Shown here piece by piece: positions 12,811 through 25,500 of a stretch of DNA of 64,000 bases (position 1 is the first letter of the stretch; each line of letters begins with the position of its first letter). This DNA comes from Phoronis australis (taxonomy: Eukaryota > Phoronida > Phoronidae): contig NMRA01000501.1 in the NCBI GenBank assembly GCA_002633005.1, forward strand, positions 150,550-214,549, in the 5' to 3' direction. Made by a program: the position numbers and the translations under genes. A model generated the notes under the pieces. The model saw only the letters and a list, made by a program, of their open reading frames with translations, was not told where the DNA came from and ran no database searches.

Positions 12811-13208
12811 GCTATTCGGAAAATCTACAACTAGAGGGCGTGCGTGTACTAGTGGTGATAGATTAACAGCCTCGATTTCGCGAGCCCTTTAAATACATGG
12901 TGAAATGGCTTGCAGCCGTGCCAACTGAATCTGAGATTGCGTAAAAAGGGTGCTTCTATGAGGGGAAGTAAGCACGACCTCATACAAAGGTAAGGTTTGT
13001 GATCATTTTAACGATTATTCCATGATTATTCTACCGATGCCTGTTAACTGAGGCACTCGCCGNTTAGCAGTAATAAGGCTTAGCGCGACGACGTATTTTG
13101 ATAAAAATTCCATCTTTTACCAGTTGTTTACATGCAGACAGCGACGCATGCGCAATTCAATCACCACTAGTACAGCAGCGACACCGCGAGGAGAATTCTC
13201 CGAATAGC
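12811..13208. mobile_element. 398-bp MITE, internally deleted copy of the element at 51541-55458
   Basis: It starts GCTATTCGGA and ends TCCGAATAGC, an inverted terminal repeat. Bases 12811-13062 match 51541-51803, and 13064-13208 match 55333-55458, so this is the two ends of a longer element fused. The single N at 13063 falls exactly on the fusion point. It lies directly upstream of the first kringle exon. No clear target-site duplication was found. Confidence 0.75.
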
Positions 13209-13335
13209 CCCATTGTCTAACAGGTGCCTGGACTGCATTAATTATTTCTTGGGGACCTGTGTTCATGAGTGCGTGAGCCGTGTTGTTGGGGTTGCTTGCT
13301 GTTGACATTTTAGTGTTTGCTGTTTCTAGTTGCAG

Positions 13336-13523
13336 AACAAGACTGTATCGAAGCAGACGACTGGCCCCGAGGTCTCCGTTATCGAGGCAAGATAAACGTG
13401 ACAATATCACGACTTAAAGCCACTGGCAAGAACGTATCGTGTCAGAGATGGACAGCACAGTCCCCGAACACGCACATTTTCGGCCACAATCCAAGCGCTC
13501 TAGGAGCATCGACTGTGGCGGAA
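13336..13523 (+). CDS. Kringle exon 1 (N-terminal half of the domain)
   Basis: After a TTGCAG acceptor the frame gives the first two kringle cysteines, the YRG motif (LRYRGK) and SCQRW, then THIFGHNPS, which matches the usual CQxW...PHxH...NP core. It ends at GAA/GTAATT in phase 0. An alternative acceptor, TTTCTAG at 13329, would add two residues and keep the frame. The exon starts in phase 1, which shows that at least one upstream exon exists. The loop before SCQRW is about five residues longer than in vertebrate kringles. Confidence 0.8.
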
Positions 13524-16500
13524 GTAATTGAAACTTAGTTTATAATCACATTGTAATAAACGTCCAAGCAGATAGTTTCAGTGATAGCCGAATAACTACC
13601 CATGGGTTTCCTTCAGGAAGGCTTTGCCCACAGTAGCTGCGGCTTGCAAACGGACACGTGGCAGTTTGCCATATCAGGCTATTGCCGCGATCGCCAATCT
13701 CAGTTTTAAAGTTCATTATTTTGTAAATGATTTTTGGCCCATGTGACTCAAACGGGTTGCCGTTGGTCTTCTTGTATTGATGCCGGCAGGGTTTCCTTCC
13801 GCTGGTATCGCCATAACAGGAGCATGCTCATTCGATACAATACGTCATTTAATTTCCGTACATAGTACGACTGTACATATAAAATTATATGTCGTAATGT
13901 ACACGGTAACGCCACACAAAACTGGAGGAACTGTGCATCGACTGAGCTTGGGCAGGAGCGTCATTAAGCACAATGCGCTGGCAAACTGTGGTGGGCGGCA
14001 GAGTTTCACCTTAAAGAAGCTCTCTCACGGCTATTGCTGCAACAATCGGACTTTATTCTACGTTGCAGAAAGGTTTATTGAACCAGGTGCCATTAACCTT
14101 TTGAGTGGCTTTAAATAGTTTTATCGGACCAAGTAAATCAAGAATAACCGACGGTGCTATCTCAATAATTTGACAAAGAAAAAAACGACATTGTATCGTC
14201 ATTTCGTAGGAAAGGGACAGTCCTCTTTAAAGCCCGTGGTGATTAAAATTTGAACACCAATGGACTAGGACATGAAATGTCAGTGAAGGATGCGTGGAGC
14301 CCATAGAGGCACACTGCAATCCGTGTTCAATGGAGCAATTCGGTGTTTCAGCTATAGGCGCTGAAACACTGGTAATTTTGACGAACTGGATCGTAAAATG
14401 TCACAAAACTATTCCCTAATTATCCAATTACTACCACCAAATAAGTTTATATTTTGTGATTTTCCCGTCATTTGGAGTTACAAGTAGTTTCTTCGCGAGA
14501 GACAATTTGTTTTCTTAAAGTGCCATTTGTATTCGAACGGACATTAAGCTATTGACGTACATGTATGCACGTAGTCTTGGGCTAGTGCCTGATGGCCTCC
14601 TAAGATCAATGGCGGATCTACGTTTTCAGTAACGGGGGTGGGGGGTTCAGAATTCGCACGGCGAAACCGAGGCGCGTAGTGCAGAGCGGGGGAAGGTCGG
14701 GAGGGTGTCTTCCCCCGCCCGTGTAAGAGATTTTTTTGTTTTTGTAGCCAAATATTGCAATTTCTAGGTATTCTGGGGATTTTGTGGCACTTAACGTGTC
14801 TCTGAAGTTGATTTAAAACCCTTGTCGATTTTGTTTTAATGAACTTGCCTCGTAAGTTCCGTAAAACCATATTTATGCACATCCGGGTATGAGTCACACC
14901 ACCAGCAAAATTTTTGTAAGAACACAATTCAACACACACCCATTTTTAGCAACTACCAAATGTTCAAGAGCATAAGGAGCACCAACAGCCACGTAAATAC
15001 ATAACAATTAATCAGATGATCGCGTGGCAACAGCCTCCAGCTGTTTAAGAACAATGACTGGCATTGTTATGCCCGGAAACAAACAAATGTTCTGTCTCGT
15101 TACCAGAAAATGAGGAACAATGGTGATATCAGCGCAAAGTATATTACTGAACACGACAATGAACACTGTCACAACTAAAAAACGTCAAATGTATCCGGAA
15201 AAACTACCTAAAACATTTTCAAAACCAAAACAGCTGTACACCGTGGTGAAAAGATGTACAAGATCAATTCGCTGATGGACCAGATATACACTGAGAGTCA
15301 ATACACAAATAAGCTGGTCTGGTCTGTCGCTAGATAAAAAGTACACTGTGCTAAATATCTCAACAAAAAGTACTGACTGAGGTAAATAATTTTACAAAGC
15401 ATTGTGGTAAACAGATGTATAACGTATGTTATGTAGCTCACAGCAAAATAGCGAGTTCGTCGTGGTTCCAAAATATAAAAGTAGATCGGGAGAACTCTTC
15501 AAAAAGAACAGCACCCCTCCGCACGACTCGTGAATACTCCAAGCACTTCGGCAATACCTATGTTCATGAGCTGTTCCCATAAAATCTACAATGACAGACA
15601 AAATCAGGTGACCACTACATTGAAAACTGCTCCATTGACACTTTTTGATCGCCAGTGCTTGTTCATATACGTATTTTATGGATCAGTGACAAAGCTTGGC
15701 GCACTTTCAGTCACACAAGATAGACTTGCAGAACACACGCCTTGGGTTGCGCTGGATAAAGCGCTTGACGACCAGTGACGTGTCTTGTCCTTTCGTTGTT
15801 TCGTAATGCAAGGCCATCAGAGATAACTCATCAAGCCTTTCCTCAGACATAGTAGCCCTCAAATAAATGTGTCTTCACACGCCTCTCTGCCTCACAGGAT
15901 CCAATAGGGGATGCACATCCTATCAATATCAGCTCCCTGACGTTTGGAAAGATGTCGCCCTCTGCGTGCTCAAGTGCTGAACGCAAGCTACTTGGCAGTT
16001 CCTCTAGATTTCGACTATTCCAGAAGGACCACCAGCGTCGGAGCTCTCGCTGAAATTAGAGCAAAGACATGGATACTTTTATGTTTCTAATATTACTTAG
16101 GACAATCGGTAATTTAACAGAAGAGACAACGTGTTACTCAAAATGCCAATGGTCAGAAGGGAGTCACCTTCAAGGAGTCTGGTGATGGCAAGTCTATGTC
16201 CCAGACATGGAGCCGATCTTCCAGTGAGTCTAACTCTGCATCTCTCATCCTGCTAACCACTAATGGCACAAGGGACATGACAGCTTCCACCTGCCTGTCG
16301 TCTTTCGATAACCTGGTGGTCAGCTGCTGCTACACCTTGTCTAGGAAGGGTATTCCCACGGTTCTTCTGTATTACTCACTGGAACAAACAAGTATTGACA
16401 GCAAATTTAACTTCGCACTACGTGACATAGAAAAGCAGATAAAGAGCAAAGTGGAAATACAAAATAGATTCGTCTTCTCTGTGCTCGCAGATCCTCTGCT

Positions 16501-19500
16501 TTAGTGGGTAAATTTAGCATGTCCGAAAATAATTTTCTTTTTTCGTTTTAATTGTACACAAGCATCAAAGAAAGGAGTAAGTCAGAAAAAGAAATTATGT
16601 ATAAAACGTGTAAAATTGCAATGTATTACCTGGGTGTTTCTGCAGGAACGTTTGCCCTATGCTTATGGTGTCTGGATTGCCGAGAAAATTGGATAACGGA
16701 TCCAATATTCTCAGCTGTGGTTTGCGCATCTTGGAACCATTCAACCCAGACGTCATCGTTGTTTGTTCTCAATGCTTGTACTTCGTCAACTGCTGTGTCA
16801 ATGAGCTTGTAAGCATTTACAACGCCAGCGTCTCGTTTTTGCAGCTTGGCACTAGGCCCCTTGAGGTTGTCAAGTCCGTTCAAAAGAGTCAGAAGCGAAA
16901 CTATATTTGACCCGCTAATCATGGACTTCTTCAAATTTTGTGCTTTTGTCAAGAACGATGCATCCCAAGACCAATTTGCATCTCTTGTCTCCTCAATCTG
17001 GGGATATTGATTGGGTACTACCATAGCATCAAACGTGGGGAAGATATACTCAAAGAGAGCATGGGACATTTCTAGAAATTCATGTCCCTCAGTCCATCTG
17101 GTTTTGAAGAGACCATTGACACCAAATAAAGCTCATGTGGGTGGGTCTTTCAGCAAAAATTTCCATTACAGAAGACGGCAGTCTTTCGTATTGTGGGTAG
17201 GAACAAGGTCAGTGCTGAGGTCTGCATCAGAGCTCCTTTTGCGATGCTGAAATATGGATATCTAGGAGGCCTATTGAACACATCTGCGCGAGTGCCGCAA
17301 GACATGCTGGGAGCGTACTGCTTGCACGCAATTTCTGATACTGTACACTGTTCGAGTACGTCGTCAACCAAACTACAGTGCCGTCCATAAAAGCACTCAC
17401 AAGGGAATGGAAAACGTGTTGATCGTTTTTAAAATGAATACGTGCGCAAGACAACTTTATTTTTCACCAGTCAAATTCAAGTTACAAATGTGCGAATAAT
17501 AATCGGAAGACAAGGCATGACAGATGAAGACAATTTCGATGGCTCCGGGAATTGAACTCAGGTTGCACGAGTGAGAGACAAAAGTTTATCCAGTTCAGTC
17601 AAGAAACGCTTGCCGCTTGACACCTGACCTAGAGTGTCTATCTGGCTGTACGTCACACCCGGTAGTCACGTGTCATAACACGAGGTAAAAACGTAGCACG
17701 TTGATATGCCTGAATGTCAGGGGTGCGGTACCATAACATTTTCTCTAATCATTTCAAAACATATCTTAGAGTAAAGACGCTAGTTACCTAAAAAAATCGG
17801 CTACGGATCTTTGCTTTTTCCGCGGTGGATCCAGCTAAAATGCTTCGCTACTTCAGACGGAAGCGTGCACACAACTGAACTCCGCGCGACTTGTTGAGGT
17901 GTCACGAACTCGCTGGTTCCTTGCGTGTCCGCTAGGGGCCTAGGTTCACGTTTGATAATTCCAAAAGAACAGTGGTACAGCCGTAGTAATTATGATCGAG
18001 TTTCTCTTTTGATATCTTATTGGTTATATAGAAATTTAATGAGATCATGAAGTATGAAACTTTGACCGCCCTTTGTAGGTTCAAAACTACTGTCGGAATG
18101 TGAACAATAACGAGAAGCAGCCCTGGTGCTATATAACAAGACCAGCTGATCGTCGGGGCAGCAGCACCAGCAGATTGATAGTCATCCCAAACGTGACTGA
18201 TGTAAAAAAGGGACAGGAGACCCGCTGGCAGTATTGCTACGTGCCCAAGTGTATTCCGGGTAAGAGTAGTCCGTCGTTACTGTTACTAATAGGAGTTGTC
18301 CAGATAATACAACCTACACAGGTGCATAATAACGATGGACACAGTCGCCTTTGTACAAAAGTAAATCTCCACTCCGTTGGAGTCTATGCTTGAGGGTGAT
18401 CCTTCGCTTTTCTAGTGACATATATATTCGGCATTTAAATGTGACTGGGAGCGAACACAAGGTATTGGAAGCAATAAAAACCGAATTTTTGCAATTAAGA
18501 ACTGACAGCCCTGGACACTGTTCCCTTGTTTTATGGCGCGAAAGACGTCCACAGCAACTCGATAATTGTTGTCTAGACTGAGTACGCTTAAAGGAGTTTG
18601 AGTAAGTTTTAGTGGTCGCCATTTCAAGTTGGAGCAATAACAGAATTTCTACGTAATGTAAGGGTTTGCATGGTTGTCAATTGCTCTGGAGTCTGAGTTT
18701 GTCTTAAACATGAAAAGAATCCTACCGGTTGCCACCTTAACCGGTCGAGATTGGGCAACTCGACTAGTTTCCGCACCATAGAATTTACCGGTTCAGATCA
18801 AAGACACCATGCTGTTTTGGATAATTACATTGCACCAGGCTGCTGGTGTTATTGTGCTCTAGATAATGAGACCATCATAAACACATTAGATAAACAATAG
18901 CATTTTTAAATTTTCGTTTGAAAGTTTGTAAATAGCATATTTGAATAGTTCGTGAAAAGCACAAGTGTTTAGATTTTTGAACTTTGAAATCTCGACAAGG
19001 AATGCGACTTTTACAAACTCAAACGTTTGTTTAATTTTGCAATATTATGTTCCTCGTTAATTCTGCTGGGTGTGATTGGGCCACTTACCAAACCACCAGG
19101 CAACAGCTTGATTCTGAGGTAAGCCAAGTGTCATCCTACAATTGCTGGCATGAAGGGAAGATCAAATGAGAGTAAAGTTTGTGTTCACGCCCACTGCACT
19201 AGAAACGTCATTTTACGAAACGTTGAAAGTTCATTCAAACCGCCGTGTAACCCTCTGGTCATGTTTAAGTCAATTTCCAGTGAACGTTTTGATCTATAAC
19301 TGCTTCACGTCTCTGCACTTCACCAAAACTAAAAGTAGTCAATATTACGCTGTGGATATATTGTCTTTGTCGTGCTCTTTTAGTTTGCTGTAACGCGCGT
19401 CTTTACTTTGACTCTTTCGACCAGAGCCGGGAAACTGGAGTCCGTGGAGAAAAGGGCTTTGCTCACTAACGTGTGGTAATGGAGAAAGGGTGCTGACACG

Positions 19501-22500
19501 CACCTGCAGTAACCCAGCACCCAAGCACGGCGGGCAGTGTGAACAACCCTTACTGAATAAGAAGACTGAGGTCTGTCACGAGAGGAATTGCCCAAGTATG
19601 TCTTCACATACATGTCAGAGCCCATAGAAACCGCGTAGTTTGTCAAAGTTTAGATAACTGTCACTAGCGATGTTATAAATTTTAACCCAGTTTAAAGGTT
19701 TTAATTGTAAGAATGAGCAGCAATCAAATTCAACCGTAAATTTGTCTGCCGTGAAGTCCCGGTAAGTGCCTGGTTTTGAAAGATTGGTCGCTTTTTATCA
19801 TACAGTGTAGCTTTATGGAATAGGCTGTGTTTCGTGTTTCGGGTCTTGTACACCGAAAGAACAAGGTGGGGCCGGTATCAATTATCCAGGCGGTAGACTC
19901 GTAGGCCTACACGTAACACAACGTAACACAACTCGAAAACGTTGTCGATATGACATGTTATTTCGATTATTACACATTAAAAAGGTTCCAGCTAGAGAGT
20001 CAACCAGAGTCAGAGGCATCGGTAACACCTCGGATATTTTCTTAGCTTCAAATTTCCCGGATGTTTGGCCTAGTCAAACGACAACCGTCTGGTAATGCTT
20101 TTGAAAAACCACGGCAGCCCCGAAGATGAAATACCCCGAATTGTAAATTTGTTTTTCGCAGCCGACGGTAAGTGGACGGAGTGGGAATTACATGGCCATT
20201 GTACGAAGACATGCGGGGGAGGCAAGAGAAGCATTGCACGTTCCTGCACCAATCCCCCTCCACAGTACGGTGGCAAGGACTGTCCGGGCGAGCAGCAGAA
20301 ATTCAACATTAGAGAGTGTAACACCCTCCCTTGTCCGGGTGAGTTCCACTGCCATTAGAATAAACTTGCTATTACCTGACCTCGGTCAAAACCTAACCGC
20401 TGTAAACCTGGACTAGATTTGATACATGTGCTTTAGCTGCTTAAGAAGATCCGACATTTTACCGTTGTTTAAGACAATGCTTGGCGCGTAAAATAAAAAT
20501 GAAAATACCGGTCAATCAGTATGCTCCGAATGTGGTTGGGTTGACTGTTTCGTTACTCCATGTAGTTGTATTGTTTTTCATTGGTGAGGATTGCTATTAC
20601 CGATTTGGAGAATACTTTTTAAGAAAGTGTATCTTTCCGGACCGATCCTCTCGTTTTTCTCTAATCAAGCGTACTTTTCAGTATCAAAATGCTTAAAATC
20701 ATCAATTTCGTACAAAAAACACAATGAAAGAAAAACCTCAACAGTCACCAGGTGTAAAATTAGAGCAAGGAGCGTACGAGTATAGGAGAGTTCACTCCGC
20801 CCTTTTACCATTCGCCGCAATGGTTACCGGTCGAAACACTAGCGTTCCAAGCGGTGAATAATCAATACTTACTTAGGAGCGCAGTCCGAACAATGTAAAC
20901 ACTGATGAATTCATACTTTAATGGCGTTCAACGTGCAATAAAATTACTGTGTGATTGAAAGTGGTTAGAATACGTAAACTAACATCCACTTATAATCGAA
21001 TGAGAATGAAAATGTGTATTTTAATCAATATTAAAGTGTATTTGTTTTTATTCTTTTGAAGCTCCCTTCAAAGTCTATCACGGTCTTGTTTCATGTTTGA
21101 GTTCTTAACAAGGCAAATTATCTTTCCATATAACAGTTCATACCTCCATGGACAATAAAATTTGAATGATTGCTCCTGGGGGTTCAGAGGGTAATTCCCC
21201 ACAGGTGACAGATAAGGGGGTACAAGGCAAAAACCATGTGGGCGCCAAATGGCGGTGTTGACCATCTCCCAGGGGGCTTACATGGGAGGAGTGCTAAACA
21301 GGTAAAAACCAATGGGGGTATGCCACATGGGTGTTGAGCCATTCCCATTGTAATAAATTTTGGTTGCTCCCCTGACCATTGACAAACATGTTGCTCCCAG
21401 CTCACTGCTGGTTTCACCTCCACCCAATTTCGCATGTGTTCCTTATTCAATGCACCAGGATACTAACAATGTGAATAATTGTTTGGTGTAGTGGGTGTTA
21501 CACATGTAAGAAGAAGAAAGCAATTCATCACTACCACAAAATCGTAATATAATTTTAGAACATCCCATTATTTCTTAGACATTCCAGCATAGGGTAAACT
21601 CGATTGCACTCTCCCACGCGCGCACCCAGGGGGCTCGGGGGGCTTGAACGAGACAAAAAGTCNNNNNNNNNNNNNNNNNNNNNNNNNNNNNNNNNNNNNN
21701 NNNNNNNNNNNNNNNNNNNNNNNNNNNNNNNNNNNNNNNNNNNNNNNNNNNNNNNNNNNNNNNNNNNNNNNNNNNNNNNNNNNNNNNNNNNNNNNNNNNN
21801 NNNNNNNNNNNNNNNNNNNNNNNNNNNNNNNNNNNNNNNNNNNNNNNNNNNNNNNNNNNNNNNNNNNNNNNNNNNNNCCACAACATCATGTGAAGGAGTA
21901 TCCGTGCCCATACTTTGCCGGAACATCGTATCTCAGAAACAGCTGGCAGGACTTATACGAAACCTTTAGGTATTGTGCTTCATGCGCTATCATCCAAACC
22001 TCTGTTAGAAACTGTTTTTGAAATGTTCCGTTTTGCATGGGTCGTTGGGGGGCGGGGGTGCGTGTGTGCGTGTTAAGAGTGAGAATGTCTAGTTTTTGTC
22101 TTACATGTCTTTGTATTTTTGCTCTGTTTACCAATAAAAAACATTGCATTATAAGAAAACAAAAGCATAATTTCGGAAAATGTAGAATAGACTTTTAGAT
22201 TTTATCTTTACATCTAAATAAAGACACTTCTCCATGTTCTTGATACCGTAGTTTTTCTATAGAAATAGCTTTGTTTTTCGCTAAGTTTTACTAGAAACAC
22301 ATGACCAAGTGACCCAATCAATGTGATGAATGTCACAAAATAAACTCTACAGGCTTTCAATTTTTAGCATAAAAATGCTTCTACTAAGTTAAAAATCTTA
22401 CGGTGAGATGTCTTGTAAATACAATTGCTGATATAAGTCAATATAACCATTACACGCGAATTAGTTGGTCAGATATTTCAGTGGACGTGGATGAGGGGAA

Positions 22501-25500
22501 AACTGGTATTTAAAGTGAAAATAGGACCTGAGTAATTAACCAAATATTTATAAAATTATAGAATTCAATTCGGTAAAAATATATATTTTGTGTAAGTAGA
22601 AAGCTAATAGAAATTGCCTTTTTGCTTCATTCATGTACCCATTTCCCATTAACTCGCCCAACGTATCCGTATACTTTTAAGAAAAGTTAAACAAAGATAA
22701 TGTACATGAAAATGTACATTCATAGCAAAGTAATGTCATTGGTAACATGACCAAATTTTGTTTGATATGAATGATCATGACGAAATCTAAAAAGCACTTT
22801 ACACTTTTTTAAATTATCAACTCGCTTCTAATATGCATCGTTGGAGCTTTTCCTTAAACATCCTTTAAGTCCTAACTTTTATAGCCCCCATGCCCAAGTG
22901 GTAGATTTTGAAAACAAGTCCTAAGCACAGTATCTGAAAGTTTCACCTGAATCTGATCAGCTTTTACTCAGATGCGATGTTCCAAAGTTAACCAAATTGG
23001 GTCATTTTTCTTGGGTTCCACATAATCTTAACATTATTTGGACAGCGCTGCTTTGTTCCCGCTTTCAGTGATTGGTTTCTGGGGGGAGTGGAAAGAGTGG
23101 GGTGCTTGTAGTCACTCCTGCGGCTTTAAAGGTGTTCGAAGGAGAGAACGGCAGTGTGACAACCCACGCCCAAAGTATCACGGACACTGTATCAACGACT
23201 TGAACAGTGAAGAAGAAAGCTGCTCAAGACAATTTTGCCCCAGTATGTAGTGAGATTTACCATAATTAATTGTTACCATGTTAGGGACAACAACATGTTA
23301 CCCCTACCAGCTCATGTTGTATGAACCATAAGGGCGTTTGACATGTAAGAGAATCTACGTGCTAAGCGAATCAGTGAAGCTAGATTAAAATTTCTGAATT
23401 TGTAAGGAGCTGAGGAGTTTCGATAGTCGCGAGTAGATATGCTGGCTACTAGGAGCGGTCTGTGACCACCTCTTGTCACGCGCAATTCTTTAAATATAGA
23501 CCGGGATCGCGAGGATTTTGGGCATGAAAAAGAATTTCGTGAACAGCACAATATTTCCTGGGTATCCCGGTGCTTGCAAATGGACATCTGGAGGTTCAAT
23601 CAGACAAGTGTGGGCGTGTGGGGTGGGGGGCGTCGGGACTTGAGAATGGCACTAAAAATTGAGTTTCAGGTGTAGATCGACTTTTCTGGAAAATACTTAC
23701 CGTAACATACCTTTGACTACACAATTTACTATATTTAAATTTTTCACTGCCAGGCAATTTCAGTGGTGGTGATCATCAGCATGACGGATATAATTGAGTC
23801 CGAATTTGAGCTAGTTCAACCCACAAGGTAGCCGCATGACTGTAGTTACAAGTTGTTTAACATAGACCAAAGTATCATGGATGAACACTGCCAAAGAAAG
23901 TCAGTGGTGGAATACCCTCGCCGCACACTCCGACATCTCCGAGTTGGGTTCGTCCAACCCACCACTGAGCCAACCGGTTGAAAGCAACTGTGTAACAAAC
24001 ACCATCATTCCACGTGGTACAGAAGTCACATTCCAGACAATTTCCGTTGCCGCACCCAGCCTTAAAAACGGGAGGGGGGGGCTCAAAATTTTGATAATGT
24101 GGACCTTTTACAAAATAAACGGGGTACGTACAGAGCAATGACATGCACATTCGCGGAATTTTGGTAGTTCCTGCCTTTTCAGTGGACTTTTGTCTCGTTT
24201 TCTACTTTCTGGACTTTCTGTTTCTCTGAGAGGGACCTTTTTGCCCACTTTGCCAAATGGGGGGAGGACTCGTTCGAGCCACCACCCCTGACTCCCCCGT
24301 TGATTTCAGTGGAGGTGTGCTCATGCTAGATAAATATATAATCGAGTCCAGGGGTTCGTTCCAACAAAACAAACTTAGCTAAGACAATTCTTAAATTTTA
24401 CTAAATTTTAAAATAAAAGTTTAATGTGTCTCAAAATCAATTCATGATAAAGATCTTAAGCTTGATTAAAGTGCTTGACGTAAGCGTTTTCTTAATTTTG
24501 ACGAAATTACCGGATGTCGAAGTATCAAAATTTGTAAGTTGAGACAAATCTTAGACTTAAGTAAAAATGGACTTTAAGTCAGTTTCTTGGAAGGGGCCCA
24601 TAAACCACATTGGGTGGAAAATATACTTTCATGCTTTGGATATTCCACATAGTTTTAAGGTAGTGACAGAATTTCATGGTTCATTGGAATGTAATTCAGA
24701 TACTGATCTTATAATTACCAAAACTTGAAGTGGGGAAAGACACTGTTACTATTAATTCTGTACATGCACATGTAGTGAATGGAATGTTGACAGAAACACT
24801 CCGCAATAGAACTGCGGAAGCCATTTCGTGAAGAGAATCAAACTTTATATCTTCCAGTATTGCGTATGTGTTGTGACTGCAGTTGTGCACATGGTCGCTT
24901 CGACAGACGTTGTGTCGTTACGACGCAGAATTCACATAGAGAATGACAATTGGTGTGAAGACAAAAGCGGTCTGATACCGCCGGTATCTTGGCCATGACC
25001 AATATCTCCGAAAACACAGAAAAATGTACACATTTCATATATTCATAATCCCGAGAGTCTTATTTCTTGTCTCAGGCCCACGTTTTGCCCAGTAATTCGT
25101 GTTGAGAGCTAACTTATCCTTTTCCTGGTCAGCACTTAGTACTTTGGGATATCCAGCCCTACTTTGTCTGGCGTACAGTAGGGGTGTGATACATCACACT
25201 TCGTCTTCAAACCTTAAATTAAGACACAGTCACAAATATATGAGATCGGTTGTGCACACCGTGCGAAGGGATAGTGAAAGCGTCTGTACGTAGAACACAG
25301 CCTTTTTAAATGGTTCTTAAGCACGCAGCCAAGTGGGTGGTCTTGTCAAAGATTTTTACCAATCCCTTAGTATGAAAACCCATCACCTAAAGGTAAAGAA
25401 TCTTTGAGAGCAGGGATACAGGTGAAAGTTGTACCAGGTTCCTAGTGACGACTTGAGTGTCGTAAATTCCTAATGACATCGTATGCACTGCCTTTTGAAC

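Noticed and set aside
21555-22021. Open frames crossing the 215-base gap
   Set aside because: They are open only because N cannot encode a stop.
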